64,000 nt of DNA from Enhydrobacter aerosaccus. Lineage in GTDB: Bacteria; Pseudomonadota; Alphaproteobacteria; Reyranellales; Reyranellaceae. The notes below the pieces were generated by a model, which was not told the origin of the DNA, did no database searches, and saw only the letters and a program-made list of their open reading frames with translations. Where the stretch lies: NCBI RefSeq assembly GCF_900167455.1, contig NZ_FUWJ01000001.1, forward strand, positions 744,001-808,000, given 5' to 3'. Below are positions 8,728 to 17,672 of the stretch, in pieces (within the stretch, counting starts at the first letter, position 1; each line of letters begins with the position of its first letter). A program made the position numbers and the translations under genes.

Positions 8728-8924
8728 ATCGCTTTCACGACTCTCCGCCCGAATGCCCCTGTTTGATCGCCGCGTGCCGTCCATTCAAGCGTAGCGTGAC
8801 GTTGAACCGGACCTCACGCGAGCCTATCTTGTTGCTGTCGATCTACTCGAAAGGATGCGGAGAGCGATGGATTTCCACCCAACAGCAAGACCTGTCTGCT
8901 TTGCCATTGGGGATATCCGTCGTC

Positions 8925-10517
8925 ATGTCCGCTTCGATCGTTCTTTCAGGGATCACCTGGTCCACGCCTGACGGCTGGCCGCTCCTTTCCGATCTCGATC
9001 TCAGTTTCGATAGTCGCCGCACCGGCCTGATCGGCCGTAACGGTGTGGGCAAGAGCACTCTGCTCAAGCTCGTGTCGGGTGAATTGTCGCCACAGGTCGG
9101 TTCAGTCACCGTAAGCGGCACAACCAGCGTGCTGCGCCAGGCCGTTCAGGTGGAAGCAGGGCGGACCGTTGCCGATCTGTTTGGCGTTCGGGACGATTTG
9201 GCGTTGCTGCGTCGGACCGAGCATGGCGAAGCGACCGCGGAAGAGCTTGAACGCGCGGACTGGACACTCGAGACGCGCATGACGGTTGCGCTAGTGCGGT
9301 TCGGCCTCGATGTCCCGCCGGAGGCCGATTTGGCGTGTCTGTCCGGTGGGCAGCGCACGCGCGTCGGCTTGGCGGCGCTCGTCTTCGACGAACCGGATTT
9401 CATCCTGCTCGATGAACCCACCAACAATCTCGACCGTGAAGGTCGTGCAGCGGTTATTGAGCTTCTGGCCGGCTGGCGTTCCGGAGCGATCGTTGTCAGC
9501 CATGATCGCGCGCTTCTCGAGACGATGGATACGATCGTGGAGCTGACCACGCTTGGCGCTACCGTCTATGGCGGCAACTGGAGCCATTATCGCGCGCGCA
9601 AGGGAACGGAACTGGCAGCAGCGCAGCACGATCTTGCCGACGCCGAGCGCCGTGCAGGTGAGCTGGCACGCCGCGCCCAGGATACGGCAGAACGCCAGGC
9701 GCGCCGGGACAGCGCCGGCAAACGGAAGCGCGCCAAAGGCGACATGCCGCGAATCCAGATGAATACCTTGAGAAGTAATAGCGAGAACACGGGCGGCGAA
9801 CAGGCACGGCTGGCCGAGCGCCGCCGCACCACGGCATTGGAGGAGGTTGCGGCAGCGCGCCGGCGCATCGAAGTGCTTCAGCCCTTATCGGTCGTCTTCG
9901 CATCTACGGGCCTGCCGGCGGCCAAGACGATCTTGCATGTCGACAGTGTCACCGTCGGCTACGAACCGGATCGGCCGATTTTGCGCGATATGACATTCTC
10001 GATCGTCGGGCCGGAGCGCGTTGCCATCGCCGGGGCGAACGGGACAGGAAAGACCACGCTGCTTTCAGTGGTGACCGGGGCATTGAAGCCTTGGAACGGG
10101 CGAGTGCGTATCGAGACACCGTTCGCGCTGCTCGACCAGCAGGTGAGCTTGCTCCATCGCCAGGCCTCCATCCGCGACAACTTCCTGCGACTCAATCCCG
10201 CTTCCGACGAGAACGGCTGCCGCGCTGCATTGGCCCGCTTCATGTTCCGTGCCGACGCGGCGCTGCAGATCGTTTCCAGGCTTAGCGGAGGTCAGATGCT
10301 GCGAGCCGGTCTTGCCTGTGTCCTGGGAGGCAAGGCGCCGCCGCCTTTGCTGATCCTCGACGAGCCCACCAATCACCTCGACCTCGACTCGATTGAAGCG
10401 GTGGAGGCGGGCCTGCGCGCCTATGACGGTGCCTTACTGGTCGTCAGTCACGACGAGGCGTTCCTTGCTTCCGTCGGCATCTCGCGCCGGATCGAACTTA
10501 CGAAAGCAGCGCGTTGA
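8925..10517 (+). CDS. ABC-F family ATPase
   Basis: The protein has 530 residues with two ATP-binding domains and no membrane segments. The first has Walker A GRNGVGKST, signature LSGGQRTR and Walker B ILLDEPTNNLD. The second has GANGTGKTT, LSGGQMLR and LLILDEPTNHLD. A basic, charged linker between them (about residues 225-300) is typical of ABC-F proteins, which act on the ribosome E site as translation factors or antibiotic-resistance factors. The subgroup cannot be fixed by eye. The ATG at 8925 is chosen because the ATPase domain begins directly after it. The 3' end overlaps the convergent ThiE-like gene by 20 bp. Confidence 0.93.
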   Translation: MSASIVLSGITWSTPDGWPLLSDLDLSFDSRRTGLIGRNGVGKSTLLKLVSGELSPQVGSVTVSGTTSVLRQAVQVEAGRTVADLFGVRDDLALLRRTEHGEATAEELERADWTLETRMTVALVRFGLDVPPEADLACLSGGQRTRVGLAALVFDEPDFILLDEPTNNLDREGRAAVIELLAGWRSGAIVVSHDRALLETMDTIVELTTLGATVYGGNWSHYRARKGTELAAAQHDLADAERRAGELARRAQDTAERQARRDSAGKRKRAKGDMPRIQMNTLRSNSENTGGEQARLAERRRTTALEEVAAARRRIEVLQPLSVVFASTGLPAAKTILHVDSVTVGYEPDRPILRDMTFSIVGPERVAIAGANGTGKTTLLSVVTGALKPWNGRVRIETPFALLDQQVSLLHRQASIRDNFLRLNPASDENGCRAALARFMFRADAALQIVSRLSGGQMLRAGLACVLGGKAPPPLLILDEPTNHLDLDSIEAVEAGLRAYDGALLVVSHDEAFLASVGISRRIELTKAAR

Positions 10518-11088
10518 AGGCCCGGACCGCTGCCTGTGGTCCGTCCTTGTGCTCCCACACGTCGTTACCGATGGCGAGAAAGTCGGCGCCGGCGGCGATC
10601 AGCGGCCTGGCCGTGTCGATGGTGACGTTGCCGGTCGCCACGCAGGGAACCTCGAACAAGCCGCTCCACCATTCGATCAGGTCGAGATCGGCGGCGGCGA
10701 AGGCGACATAGTCGGCTCCCGCTTCCGCCGCTTCCATGGCGAGGTGGCGCGAGGAGGGGCAAACGACGCCGACTTGTCGATCGGGGCCGACGATCCGGCG
10801 TGCGTCGGCGCAGGCTTCCACGCCGACTTCGACTCCATCGCAATCGAGCTTCACGGCGAGATCGGGTCGGTCGGCCAGCACGAAAGCCACGTCGCGCTGC
10901 TGGCAAACCGGACGCAGCGTATCGGCGGCGCGCGCGATCGTGCCGTCGTCGGCATCCTTCAGGCGAAGCAGGAAGGCCGCGACATCGCCACCGTCGAGGG
11001 CAGCGCGCAGGTCGGCGGCGAAGAGTGCCGGATGGTCGATGCGATCCGGGGACACGAGGTAGAGGCGGCAGGTTTCTGCAGGAGGCAC
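10498..11088 (-). CDS. ThiE-like protein (thiamine-phosphate synthase family), diverged
   Basis: The protein has 196 residues in a TIM-barrel pattern. It opens with LYLVSPD and keeps LLRLKDAD, AGADYVAF and a phosphate-loop-like VATGNVT...AIGNDVW. Thiamine-phosphate synthase joins HMP-pyrophosphate to thiazole phosphate. Several usual active-site positions differ here: the NDR motif reads ADR, and DGVHLG reads DGVEVG. It may therefore be a paralogue with another role. It lies behind a LysE-type exporter and a solute-binding lipoprotein, a poor thiamine context; thiD is in the window but 37 kb away. Confidence 0.75.
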   Translation of the reverse strand: MPPAETCRLYLVSPDRIDHPALFAADLRAALDGGDVAAFLLRLKDADDGTIARAADTLRPVCQQRDVAFVLADRPDLAVKLDCDGVEVGVEACADARRIVGPDRQVGVVCPSSRHLAMEAAEAGADYVAFAAADLDLIEWWSGLFEVPCVATGNVTIDTARPLIAAGADFLAIGNDVWEHKDGPQAAVRAFNALLS

Positions 11089-11141
11089 GTCGTTGCGTCA
11101 GTCGGTTCGAGGAGAGGGGGGAGGAGAAAGGCGGGAAAGGG

Positions 11142-11945
11142 TTAAGGCACGCCCCACTTCCGGGCAAGTCGAACATAGGCGCCGTCGGTTTGCATTTCGG
11201 CCAGTGCCTTGTCGATGGCCGCGAGAAGTGTCGGATTGTTCCGGGAGACGCCGATGCCCAGTGGCTGTGGGTCGTCGGGCACCTGGGCGGCGATATGCAG
11301 GCCCGGCGTTTGTCGCGCCAGCCAGGCGGCAACCGGATAGACCTTCATGACCGCATCGATCCGGCCGGCGGCAAGGTCGACCATGGCATCGGCGATCCTG
11401 GCGAACGGATAGACCTTGATGCTGCCGATCTCACCACGGGCCAGCATCACCTTGGCAATGTCCTCGTCCGTGGTCGCCGCCTGGACGCCGACGGATGCAT
11501 GTTTGAAATCCGCGAGGCTCTGGAGCCGGGCCGCGCGGCGTTCGTTCACGACCAGGCTGAGGGTGGTCGTCATGTAGGGCGTCGACCAGGCGAGAAGCTG
11601 TCGGCGCTGCGGCGTGATCGTGATGCCTCCCACGATGCAGTCGTATTTCCCGGCCTGCATCTCTTGCAGGATCGTTTCCCATTGGGTGTCCACGAACACC
11701 GTGCTGAGGGACAGTCGCCGGGCAATTTCATTCATGAGATCGACTTCGAACCCGATCCGCTGTCCGTCGGATACATATTCAAAGGGCGGGTTCACGAAGT
11801 AGGTGCCGATCCGAAGCGTGCCCGGTGACAGGGTCGGACCGCGGTCGGCCTTGGATGCGCAGGCCGACAGAAAGGCAAGCGGAGATAGGGCGATGCTGCC
11901 GACCATCTTCGCGGCCCAGCGGCGCGATGGATGTCCTGGCGTCAT
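11142..11945 (-). CDS. Amino-acid-type solute-binding lipoprotein (family 3)
   Basis: The protein has 267 residues. It has a lipoprotein signal ending LSAC, then the family-3 fold: TLRIGTYFVNPPFEYV at the start of the mature part, GFEVDLMNEIARRL, and the hinge block DCIVGGITITPQRR. Such proteins bind polar amino acids or related ligands in the periplasm for an ABC transporter. No permease or ATPase is adjacent, so it is an orphan or serves a distant transporter. The start at 11945 gives a normal signal peptide. It sits between the LysE-type and ThiE-like genes on the same strand. Confidence 0.88.
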   Translation of the reverse strand: MTPGHPSRRWAAKMVGSIALSPLAFLSACASKADRGPTLSPGTLRIGTYFVNPPFEYVSDGQRIGFEVDLMNEIARRLSLSTVFVDTQWETILQEMQAGKYDCIVGGITITPQRRQLLAWSTPYMTTTLSLVVNERRAARLQSLADFKHASVGVQAATTDEDIAKVMLARGEIGSIKVYPFARIADAMVDLAAGRIDAVMKVYPVAAWLARQTPGLHIAAQVPDDPQPLGIGVSRNNPTLLAAIDKALAEMQTDGAYVRLARKWGVP

Positions 11946-11991
11946 GTCCTCGGCCTGTCTTCGGATGCTACTACACGTTCCGATCACTCGT

Positions 11992-12645
11992 TCACGACAC
12001 CGCTCTGACCATGAGTTCGCGGCGCACCTCGTCGGCCAGCTTCAGCCCAAGGAGGATCATGATCCCGCCGGCCAGGACATCGAGTCGGCGTGCGAGCCGC
12101 ACATATTGCAGACGGGCGAAACCCGTGGAGAAAAACAGCGCCAGCCCGCCATACCAAAGGACCGATTGAACCGCGATGACCGCGATGACGGCGACGTAGA
12201 ACCAGGTGGGAGCATGGGACGGAACGGCGACCAGGAAAGCGCTGGTCCAGAACACCGCCGACTTGGGGTTGCTGAGCGTGGTGAAGAGGCCTGTCACGAA
12301 CGGACGCCGGCTGGAGAACCTTGGCTGTTCGATCGTCGGAGTCTCGGACTTGCGTTGCCATCCGGCCCGGAGCATCCGAACACCAACATAGATCAGATAG
12401 ATGGCACCCAGGAGCCGCAGCGAGCGATAGAGCCAGCCTGCTTCGACAAGAACGGCGCCGACGCCCCACAGGGCCAGGACGACCCAGATCAGGGTGGCCA
12501 GCACGATCCCCGCAACCGCCCGGAGCCCGTCGTAGCGGGAGCGCGTTGCGGACAACCAACCCACCACCACGGTGTTCGGGCCCGGCAGCATCGCCACCAG
12601 GATATGCATGCCGGCCAGCGTCAGCAGATTGGGAACGAACTCCAC
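11992..12645 (-). CDS. LysE/RhtB-family amino-acid exporter
   Basis: The protein has 217 residues and about six membrane segments. The N-terminus carries the family block LVAMLPGPNTVVVGWLSA, and TLSNPKSAVFWTS matches the conserved NPK motif of the middle loop. Family members export amino acids such as lysine, threonine or homoserine lactones; the substrate is not clear. The gene is upstream of the solute-binding lipoprotein gene with 46 bp between them, so they may be co-transcribed. Confidence 0.92.
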   Translation of the reverse strand: MEFVPNLLTLAGMHILVAMLPGPNTVVVGWLSATRSRYDGLRAVAGIVLATLIWVVLALWGVGAVLVEAGWLYRSLRLLGAIYLIYVGVRMLRAGWQRKSETPTIEQPRFSSRRPFVTGLFTTLSNPKSAVFWTSAFLVAVPSHAPTWFYVAVIAVIAVQSVLWYGGLALFFSTGFARLQYVRLARRLDVLAGGIMILLGLKLADEVRRELMVRAVS

Positions 12646-13021
12646 GATCGAGGCTCCTTGCGCACTGTCATCCTGCTGACATCTAGGGATTTCGCGCCGG
12701 CAATGTCACGCGGAATGGTGGGCCGGCACTGCCGTCGCCCGCGCTGGCGATGGCATCCGTGGGCGCGGTCAGCCGGGCGGGGATTCCGAGCGCTGCCCAG
12801 CTCGGGAAGGTTTGGACCTTAACGAGAGGGCCATAAGGGCATGGGTTGCCGAGAAAGATGCCGAAAAACGCCGAGCGCACAAATAGAACGAGCGACTACG
12901 TTTGCCGTTGGCGCGACGATGGTTGTCGTCGCTTCTCCCGTCCCGTGTCCAGTCGACGCCAAGGCGAGGACGGCGTGTTCGCAGCCCTCGCATAGGCAAC
13001 AGTGCTGCGTTAATTGCACCC
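12646..13021. other. Intergenic region without a supported gene
   Basis: This 376-bp stretch lies between the LysE-type gene (start) and the lipoprotein gene (stop), both on the minus strand. Short frames occur on both strands (for example minus 12683-12880), but none has a recognisable domain, a good ribosome site or a sensible start. The part next to 12645 must hold the promoter of the LysE-type gene. I see no hairpin with a T-tract. Confidence 0.5.
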
Positions 13022-13522
13022 TTACCGGTTCATAGAAATCACTACAGCATCCCCGCCGAGGCTGAGCATGAGACCCTCACGCTTTGCCTTCAAATGCATG
13101 ATCACGCCTGACTCGTTCTGCATCCACAGATCACCCCCGCTGGTGGAGCCGAGTGCAAACCCGTAGCGGCCTTGCGCATAGGCACCCGGAAATTGCGACA
13201 GGTTATTGAGCTTGTAGACCTCGCCCTTCGCGTCAATGGTAGACGCGCCGATTCCGCCGACACCCAAGCCGGCGATCTGAAAGGTATAGGTGTTGCCGCG
13301 ATAAAACAGCGTTCCAGTGCCGCCTCCTCCGCTGCCAATATAGGCGACCTGAACCTCATTCATGTCGACCGTGCCGCTGGGGGCAAGGCCGGCGACCGCT
13401 TCGGGGCCGATCTTCATCGAACTTGAGCACCCTGAGAGGACGCCTAGCGAGCAGAATGTGACAATGGCCGCGATCAGCCGGTAAAAAGGTTGGACAGTCG
13501 AATCACTACCGGCAGTCGTCAT
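13022..13522 (-). CDS. Lipoprotein of unknown function
   Basis: The product has 166 residues from the ATG at 13522. A hydrophobic signal ends in the lipobox LSGC, so the protein should be anchored in a membrane with the mature part in the periplasm. The mature part is Gly-rich with alternating strands (YIGSGGGGTGTLFYRG, then AGLGVGGIGASTIDAKGEVY) and ends LSLGGDAVVISMNR. This suggests a small beta-sandwich or barrel. It resembles lipoproteins common in alphaproteobacteria, but I cannot name the family. It stands alone. Confidence 0.7.
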   Translation of the reverse strand: MTTAGSDSTVQPFYRLIAAIVTFCSLGVLSGCSSSMKIGPEAVAGLAPSGTVDMNEVQVAYIGSGGGGTGTLFYRGNTYTFQIAGLGVGGIGASTIDAKGEVYKLNNLSQFPGAYAQGRYGFALGSTSGGDLWMQNESGVIMHLKAKREGLMLSLGGDAVVISMNR

Positions 13523-13851
13523 TGGGTCATCCTTGATGCGTCGAAGGCATGGGTGCATGGCCATGCTACAGTATTCTGAGTAGATCGATTAGGGCTGCGA
13601 TCGCTCACAGCGGCGCCACCTTCTGGAGAACAGGGCAAAGAACAGTTCGCGGCGGCCGGCCGGCTGCTTCGTCGAAATCACGGCTTGGCGCGCAACGCGG
13701 ACGGCCAGCGAGCCCTCAAATGAAAAGGGCCCGACCATTCAGTCGAGCCCTTCATTACGCTGGCGGGACGGTCGGGAGGGGCGATCAGCCGGGGCAATGA
13801 TTGCCCAGAGTGTCACCCAAGACCGCTTCAAAGCCTATAAATATGCTTTCC
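13523..13851. other. Intergenic region upstream of the lipoprotein gene, containing the fba terminator
   Basis: The gap of 329 bp holds the promoter of the lipoprotein gene near 13523-13600 and the aldolase terminator at 13716-13752 (listed separately). I see no gene in the rest. Confidence 0.5.
13716..13752 (-). terminator. Rho-independent terminator of the aldolase gene
   Basis: On the minus strand the stem is AAGGGC-T-CGAC paired with GTCG-G-GCCCTT, closed by a TGAATG loop and followed by TTTTCATTT. The T-G wobble is only tolerated in the minus-strand RNA; the plus strand would have a C-A mismatch. This fixes the direction towards termination of fbaB, about 100 bp after its stop. Confidence 0.75.
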
Positions 13852-14772
13852 CTACATCTTGTTCTGATAGATGCCGATGATCTTCTCGAGCATGTCGAGC
13901 GCCTGTTCGCGCGGGCGCTGGAAGGTGTTGCGGCCAATGATCGAGCCGTTGGCGCCACCGTCGCGCAGGCCGCGGATCTCGGTGAACAGCCCTTCGAGGT
14001 CCTTCGCCTCGCCGCCCGAGAAGACGACGATGCGACGGCCGTTGAAGGTCGCCTGCATGACATGCTTGATGCGCGCCGCGAGGGTCGAGGTGTCGACGCC
14101 GGCCTTCTCGTAGGCGGCCTTGGCCTCGGCCTGCCACAGCACGTTGGTCGGCGGCTTCACCTTGATGATGTGGGCGCCAAGCAGGGCGGCCATATGGGCG
14201 GCATAGGCGCAGACGTCGAGCGCCGTCTCGCCAGCCTTGTCGAGCTTGCCGCCGCGCGGGTAGGACCACATGACGACGGCGAGGCCGACCGACTTCGCCT
14301 CCTCGGCGAGCTCGCGGATCTCCTCCATCATCGCATACTGGTCTTCCGAGCCCGGATAGATCGTGAAGCCGATCGCCGCGCAGCCGAGTCGCAGCGCATC
14401 GTGCACCGTCGCGGTCACGGCCTGGTCCTTGTTGGTGGACAGGCTGTTGGCGGAATTGAGCTTGAGGATGGTCGGGATGGCGCCGGCGAAGGTGTCGGCG
14501 CCGGCTTCCAGCATGCCGAGCGGGGCAGCATAGGCGTTCAAGCCGGCATCGATCGCGAGCTGGTAGTGATAATGCGGATCGTAGGCGTCCGGATTGGGGG
14601 CGAAGGAGCGGGCCGGGCCGTGCTCGAAGCCCTGATCGACCGGAAGGATCACCATCTTGCCCGTGCCGCCCAGCTTGCCGTGCATCAGCATGCGGGCGAG
14701 GTTCGCCTTGGTGCCGGGGCAATCGCTCTCGTAGTTGTCGAGGATCTTCTTGACGGTGCGGGTGATCTTCAC
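13852..14772 (-). CDS. fbaB: Class I fructose-bisphosphate aldolase (DhnA/FbaB type)
   Basis: The protein has 306 residues from the GTG at 14772. It cleaves fructose-1,6-bisphosphate via a Schiff-base lysine in the cytoplasm. The family blocks are MVILPVDQGFEHGP, FAGAIPTILKLNS, GCAAIGFTIYPGS and HIIKVKPPTN, where the Lys in IIKVKPP is the expected Schiff-base site. The phosphate loop FSGGEAK...IIGRN follows. A GGGAG ribosome site lies 8 bases before the GTG and homologues begin MKITRTVKKIL, so the longer upstream frame is rejected. A terminator follows at 13716-13752. The other glycolytic genes gap and tkt are 13 kb away. Confidence 0.95.
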   Translation of the reverse strand: MKITRTVKKILDNYESDCPGTKANLARMLMHGKLGGTGKMVILPVDQGFEHGPARSFAPNPDAYDPHYHYQLAIDAGLNAYAAPLGMLEAGADTFAGAIPTILKLNSANSLSTNKDQAVTATVHDALRLGCAAIGFTIYPGSEDQYAMMEEIRELAEEAKSVGLAVVMWSYPRGGKLDKAGETALDVCAYAAHMAALLGAHIIKVKPPTNVLWQAEAKAAYEKAGVDTSTLAARIKHVMQATFNGRRIVVFSGGEAKDLEGLFTEIRGLRDGGANGSIIGRNTFQRPREQALDMLEKIIGIYQNKM

Positions 14773-14996
14773 GTCCGGGCTCCCATTTGGTCCATTGCGG
14801 GACAAATCGGCGCCGGTGATAGCGGCGACAGGCTGTCCGTTCAAGCCCCGGAGCCGGTCAACTACCTCCGACGTCGTTGCCTTCGGCGCCGGCAGGATCG
14901 ACCTAGAAGGCCGCAAAGATTGACGACGCGCCGGGCGAAATGGCCGGCGTGACAAATGTGTGCATTCCCCGGTGGAATGGGATGGGAACGGTCTCG

Positions 14997-16331
14997 ATGC
15001 AAAATAGTCCTGCCTCGGCGCGTCTGGCGGCGCGCCTGCCGTTTTTCTACGGCTGGGTGATCGTCGCGGTGGCCTTCGTCACCGTGGCGCTGGGGGTGAC
15101 GGCCCGCACGGCCTTCTCGCTGATGTTTCCCCCGATCGTCGACGAGTTCGGCTGGGACCGCGGCCTGGCGGCGGGCGCGTTCTCCTTCGGCTTCCTGATT
15201 TCGGCCGTGATCAGTCCGGTGATCGGGCGCCTGATGGATCGCCGCGGGCCCCGCTTCGTGATCGAGATCGGAGTGGTGATCACGGCCGCGGGGCTGCTGG
15301 GGGCCACGTTGATCGAGTCGCCCTGGCAGCTCTATGCGACGCTCGGCGTGCTGGTCGGCGGCGGCGCCAACTGCATGACCTTCACGGCGCAGTCGCAATA
15401 TCTGCCGAACTGGTTCGTGCGCCGTCGCGCGCTGGCCATCAGCGTCGCCTTTGCCGGCGCCGGCGTTGGCGCCATCCTGATCCTGCCGTGGCTGCAGGCG
15501 ATCATCCTGTACGAGGGGTGGCGGACGTCGTGCCGGACACTCGGCATCCTCACGCTCGTCGTGCTGCTGCCGATCAACCTGATCGTCGCCAAGCGGCCGC
15601 AGGATCTCGGCCTGCATCCCGATGGCGACGACGCCTCCGGCAGCGGCGCGACGCGCAGAATATCCAACATCGCCGATCCGGCCTGGACAGGGATCGACTG
15701 GACGGTGGCGCGCGCCGTTCGGACCGGCCGGTTCTGGTGGATCGTGCTCGGCTATTTCTGCGGCGGCTTCGTCTGGTACGCCGTACAGGTCCATCAGACC
15801 AAGTATCTCATCGAGGTTGGCTTCAGCCCGATGAAGGCGGCCTGGGCTCTGGGGCTGGTGGCCATGGTCGGCGTGCCGGGCCAGATTTTCCTGGGCGCGC
15901 TGTCGGACCGGCTCGGACGCGAGATCGTCTGGACCATCACCAGCATCGGCTTCGCGCTCTGCTATGCGGCGCTGCTGGCGCTCGCGGCCGGACCGTCTCA
16001 GCCGCTGCTCTACGCCATGGTCGTCTCGCAGGGGCTGCTGGGCTACGCCATGACGTCCGTCATGGGCCCGATCGTGGTCGAGATCTTCGAGGGGCCGGCC
16101 TTCGGCGCCATCTTCGGCCTGGTGGCGGTATCGATGATCGCCGGCGGCGCCGCCGGTCCGCTGGTCGCCGGCGTGGTGCACGACTGGACCGGCAGCTACG
16201 CCGGCGCCTTCATGCTCTCGATCGGCCTGTGCCTGGTCTCGATCGTCGCCATCTGGCGCGCCGCTCCGGGCAAGGTCCGGATGGTGGCCGGACGGGCGCG
16301 AGCGCGCGAGCTGGCGGCGGCGAAGGCGTAG
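14997..16331 (+). CDS. MFS transporter, oxalate/formate-antiporter-like
   Basis: The protein has 444 residues and about 12 membrane helices. The loop motif after helix 2 is GRLMDRRGPRFV, the MFS A motif, and GALSDRLGREIV is its counterpart in the second half. The N-terminal FYGWVIVAVAFVTVALGVT and NWFVRRRALAISVAFAGAGVG are typical of the OFA/monocarboxylate branch. The substrate is probably an organic acid. It converges with the ureide operon 10 bp away, which makes a link to that pathway possible but unproved. An alternative ATG at 14982 is in frame. Confidence 0.9.
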   Translation: MQNSPASARLAARLPFFYGWVIVAVAFVTVALGVTARTAFSLMFPPIVDEFGWDRGLAAGAFSFGFLISAVISPVIGRLMDRRGPRFVIEIGVVITAAGLLGATLIESPWQLYATLGVLVGGGANCMTFTAQSQYLPNWFVRRRALAISVAFAGAGVGAILILPWLQAIILYEGWRTSCRTLGILTLVVLLPINLIVAKRPQDLGLHPDGDDASGSGATRRISNIADPAWTGIDWTVARAVRTGRFWWIVLGYFCGGFVWYAVQVHQTKYLIEVGFSPMKAAWALGLVAMVGVPGQIFLGALSDRLGREIVWTITSIGFALCYAALLALAAGPSQPLLYAMVVSQGLLGYAMTSVMGPIVVEIFEGPAFGAIFGLVAVSMIAGGAAGPLVAGVVHDWTGSYAGAFMLSIGLCLVSIVAIWRAAPGKVRMVAGRARARELAAAKA

Positions 16332-16341
16332 CGCTCCCTGG

Positions 16342-17265
16342 CTATTCGTTCAGCCCTTTGCCGGGATAGGGATGTGTCGCCTTCCAGTGGTTGGCGATGT
16401 CGATGCGGCGGGTGATCCACACGCCCTTCTGGGCCTGCAGGTAATCGAGCAGGCGCCACAGGCCGGCGGCGCGCGCGGGATGACCGATGATGCGCATATG
16501 CATGCCGATCGACATCATCTTGGGCTGCGTCGCACCTTCACGATAGAGCACATCGAAGGCGTCCTTGACGAAGCTGAACCACTGGTCGGCGGTCGACATC
16601 TGGCCCGCATACTTGCCGTCGTTGTTGGTGAGCGAGTAGGGCACGATCAGGTGTGGCTTGCCCTCGACCGTCTGCCAGAACGGCAGCTCGTCGCCGTAGT
16701 AATCCGAATCGTAGGTGAAGCCGCCATGCTCCAGCAGCAGCCGGCGTGTATTGACGCTGGGTCCATAGCGGCAATACCAGCCGGCAGGGCGCTCGCCCAC
16801 GGTCTGTTCCAGGGACTTCACCGCCTTGGCGATATGCTCGCGCTCCTGGGCTTCGGTGAGGTCGAAGTGCTTGACCCAGCGCCAGCCGTGGCAACAGACG
16901 TCGAACTTGGCTTGCTTGATCGCCTCTGCGGCATCCCGGTTGCGCTCCAGGGCGAGCGCGCAGCCGAACACCGTCATGGGCAGCCCGCGTTCCTGGAAGG
17001 CACGCATCAGGCGCCAGAAGCCGACGCGGCTGCCATATTCGAACATGCCCTCGCCGGCGAGATCGCGACCCTTCAGCCCCATCGAGGAGGTCGTCGATTC
17101 GGTGAGGCCGGTCTCGGTGTAGCCTTCGCCATCCTGCACCGACGGCTCCGAGCCTTCCTCGTAGTTCATGACGAAGTTGACGGCGACGCGCGCGCCGTCG
17201 GGCCATTTTGGATCGGGCGTCGTCGCGCCGTAGCCGCGGAAGTCGCGCGTCGGTTGCCAGCTCAT
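16342..17265 (-). CDS. puuE: Allantoinase of the polysaccharide-deacetylase (NodB) fold
   Basis: The protein has 307 residues. It carries the signature of PuuE-type allantoinase: RDFRGYG near the N-terminus, NYEEGSEPS with Glu36-Glu37 where NodB deacetylases have a metal-binding Asp-Asp, then FDVCCHGWRWVKH and WYCRYGPSVNTR. PuuE hydrolyses allantoin to allantoate without the metal used by classical AllB. It is the last gene of the minus-strand operon and overlaps the small unknown gene upstream by 4 bp. A second, diverged copy heads the same operon (22117-23049). Confidence 0.9.
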   Translation of the reverse strand: MSWQPTRDFRGYGATTPDPKWPDGARVAVNFVMNYEEGSEPSVQDGEGYTETGLTESTTSSMGLKGRDLAGEGMFEYGSRVGFWRLMRAFQERGLPMTVFGCALALERNRDAAEAIKQAKFDVCCHGWRWVKHFDLTEAQEREHIAKAVKSLEQTVGERPAGWYCRYGPSVNTRRLLLEHGGFTYDSDYYGDELPFWQTVEGKPHLIVPYSLTNNDGKYAGQMSTADQWFSFVKDAFDVLYREGATQPKMMSIGMHMRIIGHPARAAGLWRLLDYLQAQKGVWITRRIDIANHWKATHPYPGKGLNE

Positions 17266-17594
17266 GTCGGTCTCCTTACCAGCTCGGCGCCCATCTGGCG
17301 GGCGATATCTGCGATCTTGTCGTTCAAAGGATCCATCGAGATCACCTTCACGCCGGCGCGCAGGCAGGCGAGCGCCCAGCCCGGCGCGTCGCCGCAGTCG
17401 ACGACCAGCCTGAAGGCGATATCGGGGAATTCGCGCCGCGCCCGTTCCTGCAAGGCGGCGAGATAGCCTGCGCCATAGAAGGCGGCCGCGTCCTCAGGCG
17501 TGACCAGCGTCGGCGAGGTGCCCTCGGCACGCGCCTTCTCGAGCGCCGCCTTGGTGGTGCGCCAGTCCCGGATCAGGATGAGGGGCGAGCCCAT
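17262..17594 (-). CDS. Small conserved protein of unknown function in the ureide operon
   Basis: The product has 110 residues from the ATG at 17594. It starts MGSPLILIRDWRTTKAALEK and shows an alpha/beta pattern with FRLVVDCGDAPGWALACLRA, VKVISMDP and a charged end. It has no signal peptide or membrane segment. The GDAPGWALA block looks like a small nucleotide- or phosphate-binding turn, but I cannot name the family. It overlaps puuE by 4 bp and follows allA by 78 bp, so it is co-transcribed with ureide genes. A role in that pathway is inference from context. Confidence 0.7.
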   Translation of the reverse strand: MGSPLILIRDWRTTKAALEKARAEGTSPTLVTPEDAAAFYGAGYLAALQERARREFPDIAFRLVVDCGDAPGWALACLRAGVKVISMDPLNDKIADIARQMGAELVRRPT

Positions 17595-17672
17595 GACATT
17601 CAGACTATCCGCGGCCCCAGGCGGAGCGAAGCGAAGTCGAAGCGCTGGTTCAGTCATCGATCGTGGCTGAAT

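Noticed and set aside
12683..12880. A 65-codon minus-strand ORF in the gap after the LysE-type gene
   Set aside because: It begins with GTG without a ribosome site and shows no recognisable domain.
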